Position numbers and translations under genes: made by a program. From Bacteroidales bacterium (lineage in GTDB: Bacteria > Bacteroidota > Bacteroidia > Bacteroidales > Muribaculaceae), in contig CAAGGJ010000053.1 of NCBI GenBank assembly GCA_900769345.1, forward strand, positions 1-64,000: a stretch of DNA of 64,000 nucleotides, written 5' to 3'. The notes beneath the pieces are model-generated. The model made no database searches. It had not been told where the DNA came from and saw only the letters and a program-made list of their open reading frames with translations. Positions 19,032-28,556 of this stretch are shown here, in pieces. The first letter of the stretch is position 1. Each line of letters begins with the position of its first letter.

Positions 19032-20951
19032 ATGAGAACTAAAATAGCCATTTGTGCACTATTGGGAACTGCCTTGTTGGCGTATGCCGCAAAGAACGAT
19101 CCTGTGGTGATGAAGATTAACGGTAAGGAAGTGAAACTCTCTGAGTTTCAATACTTATATCATAAAAATAGCGCTCAGCAGATAGAAAAAGAGTCGCTTG
19201 AGCAGTATTTAGACCGTTTTGTGGTCTATAAGCTCAAAGTAGCTCAAGCAGAGAGTGAGCGCTTGGATACATTATCGTCGTTCAAGAAAGAGCTTGATGG
19301 ATATAAGAAAGATTTGATAAAGCCATATATGGAGGATACCACTGTAATCAACACATTGGCACAAGAAGCCTACCAGCGCATGTTGAAAAATGTGGAAGTG
19401 GTGAATATCTTCCTCAGCCCCGGTCGCGATGCAGTAAGCGCAGAAGCTCAAAAACATCGCATCGATAGTCTTTATCAGTGCCTTAAGAATGGCGAAAACA
19501 TCGAAGACTTAGCTTATAATTACTCCGAGGATCGCTCGGCGAAAAAGCGCAGAGGCAGCTTGGGATACATAAAGGCAGGTGTATTCCCTTATGCATTCGA
19601 AAAGGTGGCGTACGAAACACCTGTTGGACAATTTTCCGAACCATTCCGCAGCTCATTCGGCTGGCACTTGCTAAAAGTGACCAATGTGCGCGATGATAGG
19701 GGTAAGGTGGTGTGCGCACACATCTTGAAGCTCTATCCCAAGAATGCCGATGAAGCAGCCAAGGCAGAAGTGATGAATAAGATGTCTGCTATCTATGACA
19801 AAGTGGTGGCCGGAGCAGATTTCAATGAACTCGCCAAGGCAGAGTCGGAAGATCCGGGGTCGGCAAGCAAGGGCGGTATGCTTCGCGCTTTTGGTAGCGG
19901 CGAGATGGTGCCCGAATTTGAAAAAACTGCATTCGAGCTTGCTGATGGTGAGATTTCTCGCCCGTTTGAAACCGTGTATGGTGTGCACATTATAAAAAAG
20001 TATTCAAGCCAACCCGTTGGTTCGTTTGAGGAAGTGAAGAAGGATATCCTTGCTATGATAGAGCGCGATGAACGAGCAACAATGGCAAAAGATGCTCGAA
20101 TGAATGAACTTAAAAAACAATACGGCTTCGAAAAGAACAAGGATTTTGATAGATATATATCGAACAAGATAGCTGAAGCAGCCGGAAACGACACAGTGTT
20201 TGTGAATTCGCTCAAAAATTCTGACTTTACGGCATTTATCCTTAAAGGCAAAAAGGTGATGGTGAGCGAAGTGGCAAAGAATATGCAGCCACGCAATGTC
20301 ATCTCGGCCGAAGGCGAAAAAATGATGGCAAATATGATGCTTGAAGATGCTGTGGAGGCACAAATATCGCAGTTGTATATGGATGAACTCTATGCCAACA
20401 ACGAATATTTTCACAATTTGATGAACGAGTATCGTGATGGTATGCTACTCTTCGAAGTGAGCAATCGCACCGTGTGGGAAGGCGCAAGCAAGGATACTGA
20501 AGGACTTGAAGCCTATTATAATGCACACAAGAGCGAATATAAGTGGGATAAGCCTAAGTTTAAGGGATATGTACTCATGGCATATAACGACTCAATTATG
20601 CAAGAAGCAGTGAAATTCCTTGCCGACAATGCTTCGGACGACGATAAATACACCAAATTGAAGAAAGAATTTAAGGCAAAGGTGAATGTGCAAAAAGCAT
20701 TTGCCGCCCAGGGTGAGAATGCCGTGGTAGATTACCTTGTATTCAAAACAGGCAAAAAACCCGAAATCAAGAAGTATAAGAAATTCTACGTAGCAGAAGG
20801 CAATGTGCAGGCACAGCCCGAATGTGTGGCCGATGTGAAAATGCAAGTGGTGAGCGATTATCAAGCTTATCTCGAAGAAAAATGGGTTAAAGAACTCAAA
20901 GCCAAGTATCCTGTTAAGATCAACCAAAAGGTGCTAAAAATGGTGAAATAA
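19032..20951 (+). CDS. Large periplasmic parvulin-type peptidyl-prolyl isomerase
   Basis: 639 residues from ATG 19032, which begins a good signal peptide (MRTKIAICALLGTALLAYA). An upstream in-frame start would put extra charged residues in front of it. Two parvulin rotamase domains are visible, at about 120-220 (EDRSAKKRRGSLGYIKAG ... FGWHLLKV) and 225-325 (EDPGSASKGGMLRAFG ... YGVHIIKK). A long C-terminal helical region follows. This SurA/PpiD-like architecture serves folding of outer-membrane and periplasmic proteins. It is separated from the related SurA-like gene by a terminator, so the two are paired but probably transcribed separately. Confidence 0.9.
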   Translation: MRTKIAICALLGTALLAYAAKNDPVVMKINGKEVKLSEFQYLYHKNSAQQIEKESLEQYLDRFVVYKLKVAQAESERLDTLSSFKKELDGYKKDLIKPYMEDTTVINTLAQEAYQRMLKNVEVVNIFLSPGRDAVSAEAQKHRIDSLYQCLKNGENIEDLAYNYSEDRSAKKRRGSLGYIKAGVFPYAFEKVAYETPVGQFSEPFRSSFGWHLLKVTNVRDDRGKVVCAHILKLYPKNADEAAKAEVMNKMSAIYDKVVAGADFNELAKAESEDPGSASKGGMLRAFGSGEMVPEFEKTAFELADGEISRPFETVYGVHIIKKYSSQPVGSFEEVKKDILAMIERDERATMAKDARMNELKKQYGFEKNKDFDRYISNKIAEAAGNDTVFVNSLKNSDFTAFILKGKKVMVSEVAKNMQPRNVISAEGEKMMANMMLEDAVEAQISQLYMDELYANNEYFHNLMNEYRDGMLLFEVSNRTVWEGASKDTEGLEAYYNAHKSEYKWDKPKFKGYVLMAYNDSIMQEAVKFLADNASDDDKYTKLKKEFKAKVNVQKAFAAQGENAVVDYLVFKTGKKPEIKKYKKFYVAEGNVQAQPECVADVKMQVVSDYQAYLEEKWVKELKAKYPVKINQKVLKMVK

Positions 20952-20973
20952 TAATTTTCGATTGGAAACGAAT

Positions 20974-21019
20974 AAAACGCTCCTGATATTCCGCAAGGCG
21001 AATTTAGGGGCGTTTTTTT
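20974..21019 (+). terminator. Intrinsic terminator after the large parvulin gene
   Basis: AAAACGCTCCT pairs with AGGGGCGTTTT (one T-G) around a loop of about 21 nt, ending in eight T. Confidence 0.85.
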
Positions 21020-21172
21020 TGTTAATTGGCAGCTCCTCGAAAGGTTAATTATTTATGGATATATAGCTATTTAGTTAAAAAAGATTTTAAATGCGTCAAT
21101 ATTATCGATATGATTTTGCCGATTGACAAAAAATAGTGAAATTTGTAGAGATAATTAAATACAAAAACGACA

Positions 21173-22516
21173 GTGAAACTTAAATTTATAGCACTTGCTG
21201 CATTGACCTTGACTTCGATGTTGGGCAATGCACAGAATAATGTAGCAGAAGAAGTGGCTTGGGTGGTAGGTGATGAACCTATATTCAAGTCGGAGATAGA
21301 AGAACAATATATGCAGTTGCAATATGAGCGCACAACATTGCCCGGTAACCCATATTGTGTAATTCCCGAACGCATAGCTATCGAAAAACTCTTCTTGCAT
21401 CAAGCAAAAATCGACTCAATAGATGTGCCCGAATCGATGGTGGTGCAACAGACCGAGCGACGCCTGAATTTCTTTATCAACAATCTTGGCTCGAAGGAGA
21501 AGGTGGAAGAATATTTCAGAAAATCGATGCCGGAATTGCGTGAGCAGACCATGGCAATGGTAAGAGACCAAGCCACGATACAAGAGGTGCAAAGCAATCT
21601 TACCAAGGGCGTGAAACCTACACCATCCGATATTCGCAAATATTTCAACTCGCTACCCGCCGACTCATTGCCTTATGTTCCACTGCAAGTTGAGGTGCAG
21701 ATAATATCGATAAATCCCGTGATTCCACAGCAAGAAATCGACGAGGTGAAAGCGCGCCTTCGCGACTATGCCAATAAGGTAAATAATGGAGAAAGCGAAT
21801 TTTCTACACTTGCTATCCTTTATTCTGAAGACGGGAGCTCGGTCTATGGCGGCGAGATAGGTTTTATGGGTAAAACCGATTTGTTTCCCGAATATGCCAA
21901 TGTGGCATTTAACCTCAACGACACAAAGAGAGTGTCGAAGATAGTGGAAACAGATGCCGGATTCCATATCATACAGTTGATAGAAAAGCGTGGAGACCGT
22001 GTGAACACTCGCCACATCCTGCTTCGTCCTAAGGTATCGGATAAGGACTTAACTGATGCTATCACACGCTTAGACTCGATAAAGAGCAAAATAGATCAGG
22101 GCAAGGTTACATTTGAAGAAGCTGCTCTCTATGTTTCGCAAGACAAAGATTCGAAACTCAATAAGGGTATTATGACAAACGAAAAGACAATGTCGCCTAA
22201 GTTTGAAATGGCAGACCTCAATCCCGAAATTGGTAAAATGGTCGACAAGATGCAAGTGGGTGATGTGTCGAAGCCCTTTGTGATGATGAATCCAAAGACC
22301 AACCGAGAGATGGTGGCGATAGTGAAACTTACCCGCCGCATCGAAGGTCATAAAGCCGAATTGGCAGAAGACTATCAGCAAATAAAAGGAATGTATGAAA
22401 ACAGCCAACGCCAAAAAATAATAGCCGATTGGATAAAAGAGAAGCAAAAAAAGACTTACGTGAGAATCGAAGAAGGCTGGCGAGACTGTGAATTCCAATA
22501 CGATTGGGCGAAATAA
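21173..22516 (+). CDS. SurA-like periplasmic peptidyl-prolyl isomerase/chaperone
   Basis: 447 residues beginning at a GTG codon, the first residue of a signal peptide (MKLKFIALAALTLTSMLGNAQ). No ATG alternative fits. The SurA N-terminal chaperone region is followed by two parvulin domains, about 175-270 (SEDGSSVYGGEIGFMGKTD ... AGFHIIQL) and 280-380. In Bacteroidales this family escorts outer-membrane proteins. It heads a tight run on the plus strand: the OstA-like gene starts 25 bp later, and mutL, a serine hydrolase and a glycosidase follow without clear terminators. Confidence 0.92.
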   Translation: MKLKFIALAALTLTSMLGNAQNNVAEEVAWVVGDEPIFKSEIEEQYMQLQYERTTLPGNPYCVIPERIAIEKLFLHQAKIDSIDVPESMVVQQTERRLNFFINNLGSKEKVEEYFRKSMPELREQTMAMVRDQATIQEVQSNLTKGVKPTPSDIRKYFNSLPADSLPYVPLQVEVQIISINPVIPQQEIDEVKARLRDYANKVNNGESEFSTLAILYSEDGSSVYGGEIGFMGKTDLFPEYANVAFNLNDTKRVSKIVETDAGFHIIQLIEKRGDRVNTRHILLRPKVSDKDLTDAITRLDSIKSKIDQGKVTFEEAALYVSQDKDSKLNKGIMTNEKTMSPKFEMADLNPEIGKMVDKMQVGDVSKPFVMMNPKTNREMVAIVKLTRRIEGHKAELAEDYQQIKGMYENSQRQKIIADWIKEKQKKTYVRIEEGWRDCEFQYDWAK

Positions 22517-22541
22517 AAAATCAAACGTATTATTCGGATAA

Positions 22542-24287
22542 GTGAATAAGAAAAATAACACATATCGACACAATGGGCATAAGATTCGTACCGGAGTCTT
22601 ATGCCTTTTGGCTATTAGTCTGCTGCAAAATGTGTTTGGCGGAACAGCTTGGGCACAAAAGCCCGAAAAGCAGCAAAATGCCAAGGCAAAAACATCGATT
22701 ACGGCAAAACAGCCCACACGAATCGACAACAAGAAGAACAGCAAGCTTGTGCCACAGATACCAGGCGCCAACCGTTATCAAAAGAACAAGATATTCCTTG
22801 AGAATGCCGATGTGCTGAGTGCTGATTATAATATCAGCAAGGATTATCAAGTGCTTACCGGCAATGTGAAATTTCGCAAGGAGGGTATGTTTATGTATTG
22901 TGATAGCGCCTATTTCTACGAGAAAACCAATTCGCTCGATGCATTTGGTAATGTGAAGATGGAGCAGGGCGATACGCTCTTTGTATATGCCGATGTGCTG
23001 TATTATAGCGGTCTCGACGAGATGGCGCAGCTTCGCTATAATGTGCGCTTGATAAATCGAGATGTAACGCTCTATACCGATAGCCTCGACTATGATATGC
23101 GCAACAATTTGGGTTATTATTTCGAAGGCGGTAAGATTATCGATTCGCAAAACGAACTATCGTCGGTGTATGGTCAGTATGAGCCTGACACCAAGCACGC
23201 TGAATTTCTCTACGATGTAGAGCTTCGTAATGAGAAATATGTGATGAATACCGACACATTGCACTATAATACTGCCACACATATAGCAGATATAGTGGGG
23301 AAGACGGTGATAGAATCGGATAGTAATGTGATTCACACCAGCAAAGGATGGTATAATACCGAAGTGGAAAACAGTGCGCTCTACGACCGTTCACTCATAG
23401 TGACAAAGGATAAACAGACCATAGTGGGCGATACGCTTTATTACGACCGAAATACCGGTGAGGGCGAAGCTTTTGGCAATGTTGTGCTCACCGATACGGC
23501 AAACAGTTCGATACTCGATGGTAACTATGGCTACCACAACGAGCAGACCCATGAATCGTTTGTTACCAATCGCGCCCGTGCAAGAGAGTTCTCGCAAGGC
23601 GACACACTGTATCTTCATGCCGATACACTCCGCACCTGCCTTGATAGTGATTCATTGCGATTGCTATTGGCATATAACAGAGTGAGATTCTATCGCAGCG
23701 ACCTTCAAGGTGTGTGCGACTCGATGTCGATGGCTGAGCGTGACACCATACTCAATATGTATCGACATCCGGTGGTGTGGAGTGGCGAACGCCAAGTTTC
23801 GGGCAATGAAATTAATGTACACATGAACGATTCGACAGCCGATTGGGCCACATTGCCCGATTTTGGCTTTGTGGCAGAACGCATAGAAGATGTGTATTTC
23901 AATCAACTCACCGGAAAGGAGATGAAAGCCTACTTCGAAGATAAAGAATTACGCAAACTCGATGTGAAGGGCAATGTGAGAATTTTGACCTATCCGATGG
24001 AAAATGATTCGACCTACAACAAACTCATTAAGGCGGAAGGAAGTTTCTTGGTGGTTACGCTAAAGCCAAAGCAGCAGATTGATAAGATGGTGTTGTGGCC
24101 CGATGTTGTGGGAAAGGCAATGCCTCTCTATTTGGCACGAAAAAAAGATTTGACCCTCGACGATTTTAAATGGTATGAAGAACTTCGTCCGAGTGGACCT
24201 GATGATATTTTCGGTAAAGAAGATGAGATGAACGCTCTGATGAATGAAGAAGCGAAAAGCGTACGCCGAAAGAAGAAAACCAACTAA
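22542..24287 (+). CDS. OstA-like (LptA/LptD N-terminal-type) envelope protein
   Basis: 581 residues from a GTG start. A signal peptide is evident (hydrophobic TGVLCLLAISLLQNVFGG then AWAQ). The mature part is made of repeating beta-jellyroll units of OstA/LptA type, for example FGNVKMEQGDTLFVYADVLYY, GEAFGNVVLTD and LDVKGNVRIL. The OstA-like N-terminal family is the LPS-transport bridge fold. This protein is larger than E. coli LptA and lacks the LptD barrel. A role in carrying lipopolysaccharide across the periplasm is inferred, consistent with neighbouring SurA-like chaperone and with lptB elsewhere in the window (45902-46750). Confidence 0.85.
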   Translation: MNKKNNTYRHNGHKIRTGVLCLLAISLLQNVFGGTAWAQKPEKQQNAKAKTSITAKQPTRIDNKKNSKLVPQIPGANRYQKNKIFLENADVLSADYNISKDYQVLTGNVKFRKEGMFMYCDSAYFYEKTNSLDAFGNVKMEQGDTLFVYADVLYYSGLDEMAQLRYNVRLINRDVTLYTDSLDYDMRNNLGYYFEGGKIIDSQNELSSVYGQYEPDTKHAEFLYDVELRNEKYVMNTDTLHYNTATHIADIVGKTVIESDSNVIHTSKGWYNTEVENSALYDRSLIVTKDKQTIVGDTLYYDRNTGEGEAFGNVVLTDTANSSILDGNYGYHNEQTHESFVTNRARAREFSQGDTLYLHADTLRTCLDSDSLRLLLAYNRVRFYRSDLQGVCDSMSMAERDTILNMYRHPVVWSGERQVSGNEINVHMNDSTADWATLPDFGFVAERIEDVYFNQLTGKEMKAYFEDKELRKLDVKGNVRILTYPMENDSTYNKLIKAEGSFLVVTLKPKQQIDKMVLWPDVVGKAMPLYLARKKDLTLDDFKWYEELRPSGPDDIFGKEDEMNALMNEEAKSVRRKKKTN

Positions 24288-24327
24288 AATAACAGCAACT
24301 ATTTAGCAAAACAAGATTAAAGAAAAG

Positions 24328-26244
24328 ATGAATGATATAATAAAGTTGTTACCCGATTCGGTGGCAAATCAGATAGCTGCAGGAGAGGTAATACAGCGAC
24401 CCGCCTCGGTGATAAAGGAACTTGTGGAAAACGCAGTGGATGCCGGAGCTACCGAGATACAAATCATACTCAAGGAGGCCGGTAGGACACTCATTCAGGT
24501 GATAGATAACGGCGTGGGAATGAGTGACACCGATGCTCGACTTGCCTTTGAGCGACATAGTACATCAAAAATTCGCAAAGCAGAAGACCTCTTCGACTTG
24601 CATACTATGGGTTTTAGAGGCGAGGCATTGGCTTCGATTGCTGCAATTGCACAAGTGGAACTACGCACATGTCGTCGTGGCGAACAGTTGGGCACTATGA
24701 TAGAGATTCACGGCTCGAAATGTGTGAAACAAGAGCCTGAAGTATGCCCCGAAGGCAGTAATTTTATGATTAAGAATATTTTTTATAATGTTCCTGCTCG
24801 GCGCAAGTTTCTCAAAGCCAATTCGGTGGAATTGAATAACATAATCAGGGAGTTCGAAAAATTGGCACTCGTAAACCATAATGTGGAGTTTACGGTGGCG
24901 CACAACGATAATGTGCTCTATAAGTTGCTCCCCGGCTCGTTCAAGACACGCATCACATCACTGCTGGGAAAGAATCTCGATTCGCAACTTATACCAATCA
25001 GTGTGGATACATCGCTTGTGAAAATTGAGGGTTTTATTTGTCGTCCCGAAGGTGCCAGAAAACGAAATTTTCTGCAATATTTCTTTGTGAACGGACGTCA
25101 CATGCGTCATCCGTATTTTCATAAAGCTGTGATTTCGTGCTACGAACAATTGATAACAAATGAGGCACAGCCCAACTATTTCTTGAATTTTACAGTCGAC
25201 CCGAGTTCGATAGATGTGAATATACATCCCACAAAGAACGAAATTAAATTTGAGAACGAGAGTGCAATATGGCAAATAATATCGGCGGCAGTGAAAGAAG
25301 CATTGGGAAAATATAATGTGGTGCCATCAATCGATTTCGACAACGAAGGAGCTCTCACAATACCCATATTTAATGCATCAGATACTCCCGATGCGCCATC
25401 GATAAGCGTCGACCCCAACTATAATCCATTTGCTACATCGGATATGACGATGTCGAAATCCTCATCGTCGAGTGGTGATGACTATAGCCGAGCTCGTAGT
25501 AGCCGTAGCGCTACTGCCGATGTGGATTGGCAGAGCCTATACGGAAACTTCACCAAGAGCGGCACCTTTGAGCAAAGCGATATTGCTAAACACGTCGGCA
25601 GATTTGATATGGAGAATATCATCGGTTCGAAACACAATATTATCGATGAAGAAGATTCGCCCAAAGAACAAGTTTTGATAGAAGCTTCTCGAAAATATAT
25701 GCAACTCAAGGGCAAATACATATTGTCGCCGCAAGAAGATGGTTTGCTCGTTGTTGACCAGCATCGTGCACATATCAAGGTGCTCTACGACAATTATATG
25801 ATGCAAATGAGTGGTGAGAATGTGATTTCACAACGCATACTTTTCCCCGAAATTATCAATCTTACTCCGGCGCAAAATGCGCTGATGCTCGAACTTGAGC
25901 CGGATATGGCAAAACTTGGCTTCTGCTTGTCGGAACTTAGTGCTATGGATTGGGCTATCAATGGTATTCCTCAGGGATTGGGCGGTGTAAATGTCAAGGA
26001 TCTAATAATTCAGATATTAGATTCGGTGGAATTGGGTGGAGCAACGTTGCAAAATATGGTGTATCAGCATATTGCGCATAGAGTGGCTCAAGCCGGAGCG
26101 TTTGCATACGGTCGTATTCTCAACGATGAGGAAATGGAAGCTTTGGTTGTGGACCTTTTCTCGCGCAAGGAACCTAATTTTACTCCCGATGGTAAACGAA
26201 CATACAATGTTCTGACATTTAATCAGATAGCAAAATTGTTTTGA
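24328..26244 (+). CDS. mutL: MutL, mismatch repair protein
   Basis: 638 residues. The GHKL ATPase is intact: ELVENAVDAGAT (Glu and Asn of motif I), DNGVGM, and GFRGEALASI. The C-terminal dimerisation domain starts after a Ser-rich linker near 370-400. The usual endonuclease motif DQHAxxE is altered to DQHRAHI, and the Cys/His zinc ligands of CPHGRP are replaced by TPDGKR. The nuclease site therefore looks inactive, as in MutH-dependent MutL. No mutH is in the window. It lies 40 bp after the OstA-like gene. Confidence 0.95.
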   Translation: MNDIIKLLPDSVANQIAAGEVIQRPASVIKELVENAVDAGATEIQIILKEAGRTLIQVIDNGVGMSDTDARLAFERHSTSKIRKAEDLFDLHTMGFRGEALASIAAIAQVELRTCRRGEQLGTMIEIHGSKCVKQEPEVCPEGSNFMIKNIFYNVPARRKFLKANSVELNNIIREFEKLALVNHNVEFTVAHNDNVLYKLLPGSFKTRITSLLGKNLDSQLIPISVDTSLVKIEGFICRPEGARKRNFLQYFFVNGRHMRHPYFHKAVISCYEQLITNEAQPNYFLNFTVDPSSIDVNIHPTKNEIKFENESAIWQIISAAVKEALGKYNVVPSIDFDNEGALTIPIFNASDTPDAPSISVDPNYNPFATSDMTMSKSSSSSGDDYSRARSSRSATADVDWQSLYGNFTKSGTFEQSDIAKHVGRFDMENIIGSKHNIIDEEDSPKEQVLIEASRKYMQLKGKYILSPQEDGLLVVDQHRAHIKVLYDNYMMQMSGENVISQRILFPEIINLTPAQNALMLELEPDMAKLGFCLSELSAMDWAINGIPQGLGGVNVKDLIIQILDSVELGGATLQNMVYQHIAHRVAQAGAFAYGRILNDEEMEALVVDLFSRKEPNFTPDGKRTYNVLTFNQIAKLF

Positions 26245-26252
26245 TAATTAAC

Positions 26253-27473
26253 ATGAATAAGACGGGCATAGTGATTACAACATTGGCTATGTTGACTATT
26301 GTGGTTATGGAATCGTGTGTTGGAAATGCTGCTGACAAGGGAAATAGGCTTGAGCAACGGCTCGATTCGTTGATGTCGGCACATTATGCTGATGATGCTC
26401 CCGGTGCTGCATTGTTAATTGCCAAGGAAGGTGAGATACTCTACGATTCGGGTCGCGGTGTGGCAGATATGGATACAAAGACACCTATCGATGGCAACAC
26501 GGCATTTAATATTGCATCTATAACCAAGCAATTTACCGTAATAGGTGCGCTGAAATTGTGCGAGGAAGGCAAACTTAGTCTCGATGAAAGCGTGGCACAG
26601 CACTTTCCTGAGTTCAAAAGCGATATTTGGAAGAAAGTGAAGCTTCGCCATCTGCTGAGTCATAGTTCGGGTGTGCCGGATGCTCGACCTCGCGACGATT
26701 ACGACTTTATGTTGCATGCTACCGATATGCAAAGCATAGATTATATGAAAGATCTCGATTCGTTAAAGTTTGAACCAGGTACCAATTACGACTATATTAA
26801 TCCTACATTCGATTTGTTTTATGCATTGGTGCCAAAACTTACCGGTGAGAGTTTTGAAGACTATCAAAAACGCGTGATATTTGACGTAGCCGATATGCAA
26901 AATGTGCAATATTTTTCTGCCGATGCATCTATTAGGAATATGGCGCATGGCTATGTTATAAACGAACCGATTGTGACTACGGGCAGTGATAGCGACTATG
27001 CCAAGCAACGCGATGTGGCAGAAAAAGAATATGTAGACCACATTGGCAAGCATTGGGCAGAGTGCGACTATGGCGAAGAGACCTTCTTTGCCACTAAAGC
27101 CGACGGAGGTATTTATACCTCCACACATGATTTTCTGAAATGGGAGAATGCTTTGGTTCAAAACAAGATAGTGGGAGAGAACTATCGAGATCAGGCATAC
27201 ACCGAACATATCAAAGTGAGCGGCAGCACATATTGCGGTTATCAAAACCGAGAAAATACCTATTACGGCTTAGGCTGGTTTATAGATAATTCATATCCCG
27301 GCGATACGAAGATATATCACACGGGTGATAATGGTGGTTTTCAGGCATATGCATGCAAATACTTAAAAAATAAGGTTAATGTGATAATGTTTGAGAATCG
27401 TAACGATATCGACCGTTGGAGCACACAACTTGAGATAGAACGGATTTTACAAGAAACAGGCGTACTTGAATAA
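26253..27473 (+). CDS. Serine hydrolase, class C beta-lactamase/PBP fold
   Basis: 406 residues from the ATG 8 bp after the mutL stop. Penicillin-binding-protein-type motifs are all present: SITK (Ser89, Lys92), Tyr181-Ile-Asn183 and HTG in IYHTGDNGGF. The N-terminus has a hydrophobic signal ending near VMESC, a weak lipobox, so it is probably exported and perhaps lipid-anchored. The family includes D-aminopeptidases, esterases and muropeptide hydrolases as well as true beta-lactamases, and resistance cannot be assumed. It ends 1 bp before the glycosidase gene, so the two are translationally linked. Confidence 0.88.
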   Translation: MNKTGIVITTLAMLTIVVMESCVGNAADKGNRLEQRLDSLMSAHYADDAPGAALLIAKEGEILYDSGRGVADMDTKTPIDGNTAFNIASITKQFTVIGALKLCEEGKLSLDESVAQHFPEFKSDIWKKVKLRHLLSHSSGVPDARPRDDYDFMLHATDMQSIDYMKDLDSLKFEPGTNYDYINPTFDLFYALVPKLTGESFEDYQKRVIFDVADMQNVQYFSADASIRNMAHGYVINEPIVTTGSDSDYAKQRDVAEKEYVDHIGKHWAECDYGEETFFATKADGGIYTSTHDFLKWENALVQNKIVGENYRDQAYTEHIKVSGSTYCGYQNRENTYYGLGWFIDNSYPGDTKIYHTGDNGGFQAYACKYLKNKVNVIMFENRNDIDRWSTQLEIERILQETGVLE

Positions 27474-27474
27474 T

Positions 27475-28464
27475 ATGAATAAATCAGGGTATCTAATATT
27501 GGCATTTGCCTCGATGATGGCTTATTGCGGAACTACGAGTGTAACAGCACAGGATAAGAACAGCGGAAATCCGGTATTTGAGGGATGGTATGCCGACCCC
27601 GAGGGTGTGGTTTTTGGTGATGAATATTGGATATATCCTACCTATTCGGCACCTTACAACGAACAGCTGTTTGCCGACGCATTTTCATCGACTGACTTGG
27701 TGCATTGGACAAAACACGAGTCGGTGCTCGCCATAGAGAATATCAGTTGGCTTAACCGTTGCCTTTGGGCACCGTCGGTGGTTAAGGCTAATGGTAAGTA
27801 TTATTTCTTCTTTGGAGGAAACGACATTCAGAACAACGATATGGTGGGAGGTATAGGCGTAGCCATTGCAGATAATCCGGCCGGCCCGTTTAAAGATGCA
27901 TTGGGGCATCCACTGATAGGTGAAATAGTTAACGGAGCACAGCCAATCGACCAATTTGTGTTTCGCGACGATGATGGACAATATTATATGTTCTACGGAG
28001 GATGGCGTCATTGCAATCTGGTGCGATTGTCGAGTGACTTGCTGAGCGTGATACCCCATGCCGATGGTGAGATATATAAAGAAGTTACTCCTGAGAACTA
28101 TGTGGAAGGTCCATTTATGCTAAAGCGTAACGGGAAGTATTATTTTATGTGGAGTGAAGGCGGTTGGGGCGGACCTGACTATTGTGTGGCATATGCGATA
28201 GCTGATTCGGTAGACGGACCGTTTCGACGCATAGGCAAGATATTGCAGCAGGATGAGAATGTGGCTACCGGCGCCGGACATCATTCGGTGATGAAGGGTA
28301 AAGGTGATGACGAGTATTACATCGTTTATCATCGTCGTCCGTTGGGCAGGACCGGAGCAAATGAGCGAGTTACCTGCATCGATCGCTTATATTTCAATGC
28401 CGACGGCACTATAAAACCGGTGAAGATGACATTTGAAGGCGTAAAAGCAAGCAAATTGAAATAA
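27475..28464 (+). CDS. Family 43-like glycoside hydrolase
   Basis: 329 residues, start 1 bp after the serine hydrolase. Signal peptide ends near SVTAQ. Five-bladed propeller features of GH43/62/32 clans are visible: catalytic base Asp41 in GWYADPEG, pKa-modulating Asp159 in QPIDQF, and acid Glu211 in YVEGPFMLK. GH43 enzymes cleave arabinosides or xylosides. This single-domain protein lacks a binding module and is not next to SusC/SusD genes, so its substrate is open. Linkage to a serine hydrolase suggests a shared surface-glycan or cell-wall role, which is inference. Confidence 0.87.
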   Translation: MNKSGYLILAFASMMAYCGTTSVTAQDKNSGNPVFEGWYADPEGVVFGDEYWIYPTYSAPYNEQLFADAFSSTDLVHWTKHESVLAIENISWLNRCLWAPSVVKANGKYYFFFGGNDIQNNDMVGGIGVAIADNPAGPFKDALGHPLIGEIVNGAQPIDQFVFRDDDGQYYMFYGGWRHCNLVRLSSDLLSVIPHADGEIYKEVTPENYVEGPFMLKRNGKYYFMWSEGGWGGPDYCVAYAIADSVDGPFRRIGKILQQDENVATGAGHHSVMKGKGDDEYYIVYHRRPLGRTGANERVTCIDRLYFNADGTIKPVKMTFEGVKASKLK

Positions 28465-28501
28465 TAAAAGCATAAAACGCAATTAATGTGTAGACATATA
28501 C

Positions 28502-28532
28502 TTGTATTAGACGATAAAAATTGCTAATTTTG
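28502..28532 (+). promoter_or_regulatory. Promoter of the TPR/propeller-floA unit
   Basis: TTG at 28502-28504, 20-bp spacer, TAATTTTG at 28525-28532. Transcription would begin near 28539. Confidence 0.8.
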
Positions 28533-28556
28533 TATATTACACATAGAATGAGGATA

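Noticed and set aside
17708..19051. A 447-codon open frame on the minus strand opposite guaB
   Set aside because: It lies entirely opposite guaB and its 3' flank, encodes a His/Cys/Tyr-rich sequence with no domain, and is a by-product of guaB codon usage.
26253..27473. Beta-lactamase resistance gene
   Set aside because: The PBP-fold motifs also occur in esterases and peptidases, and nothing specific to class C lactamases was seen.
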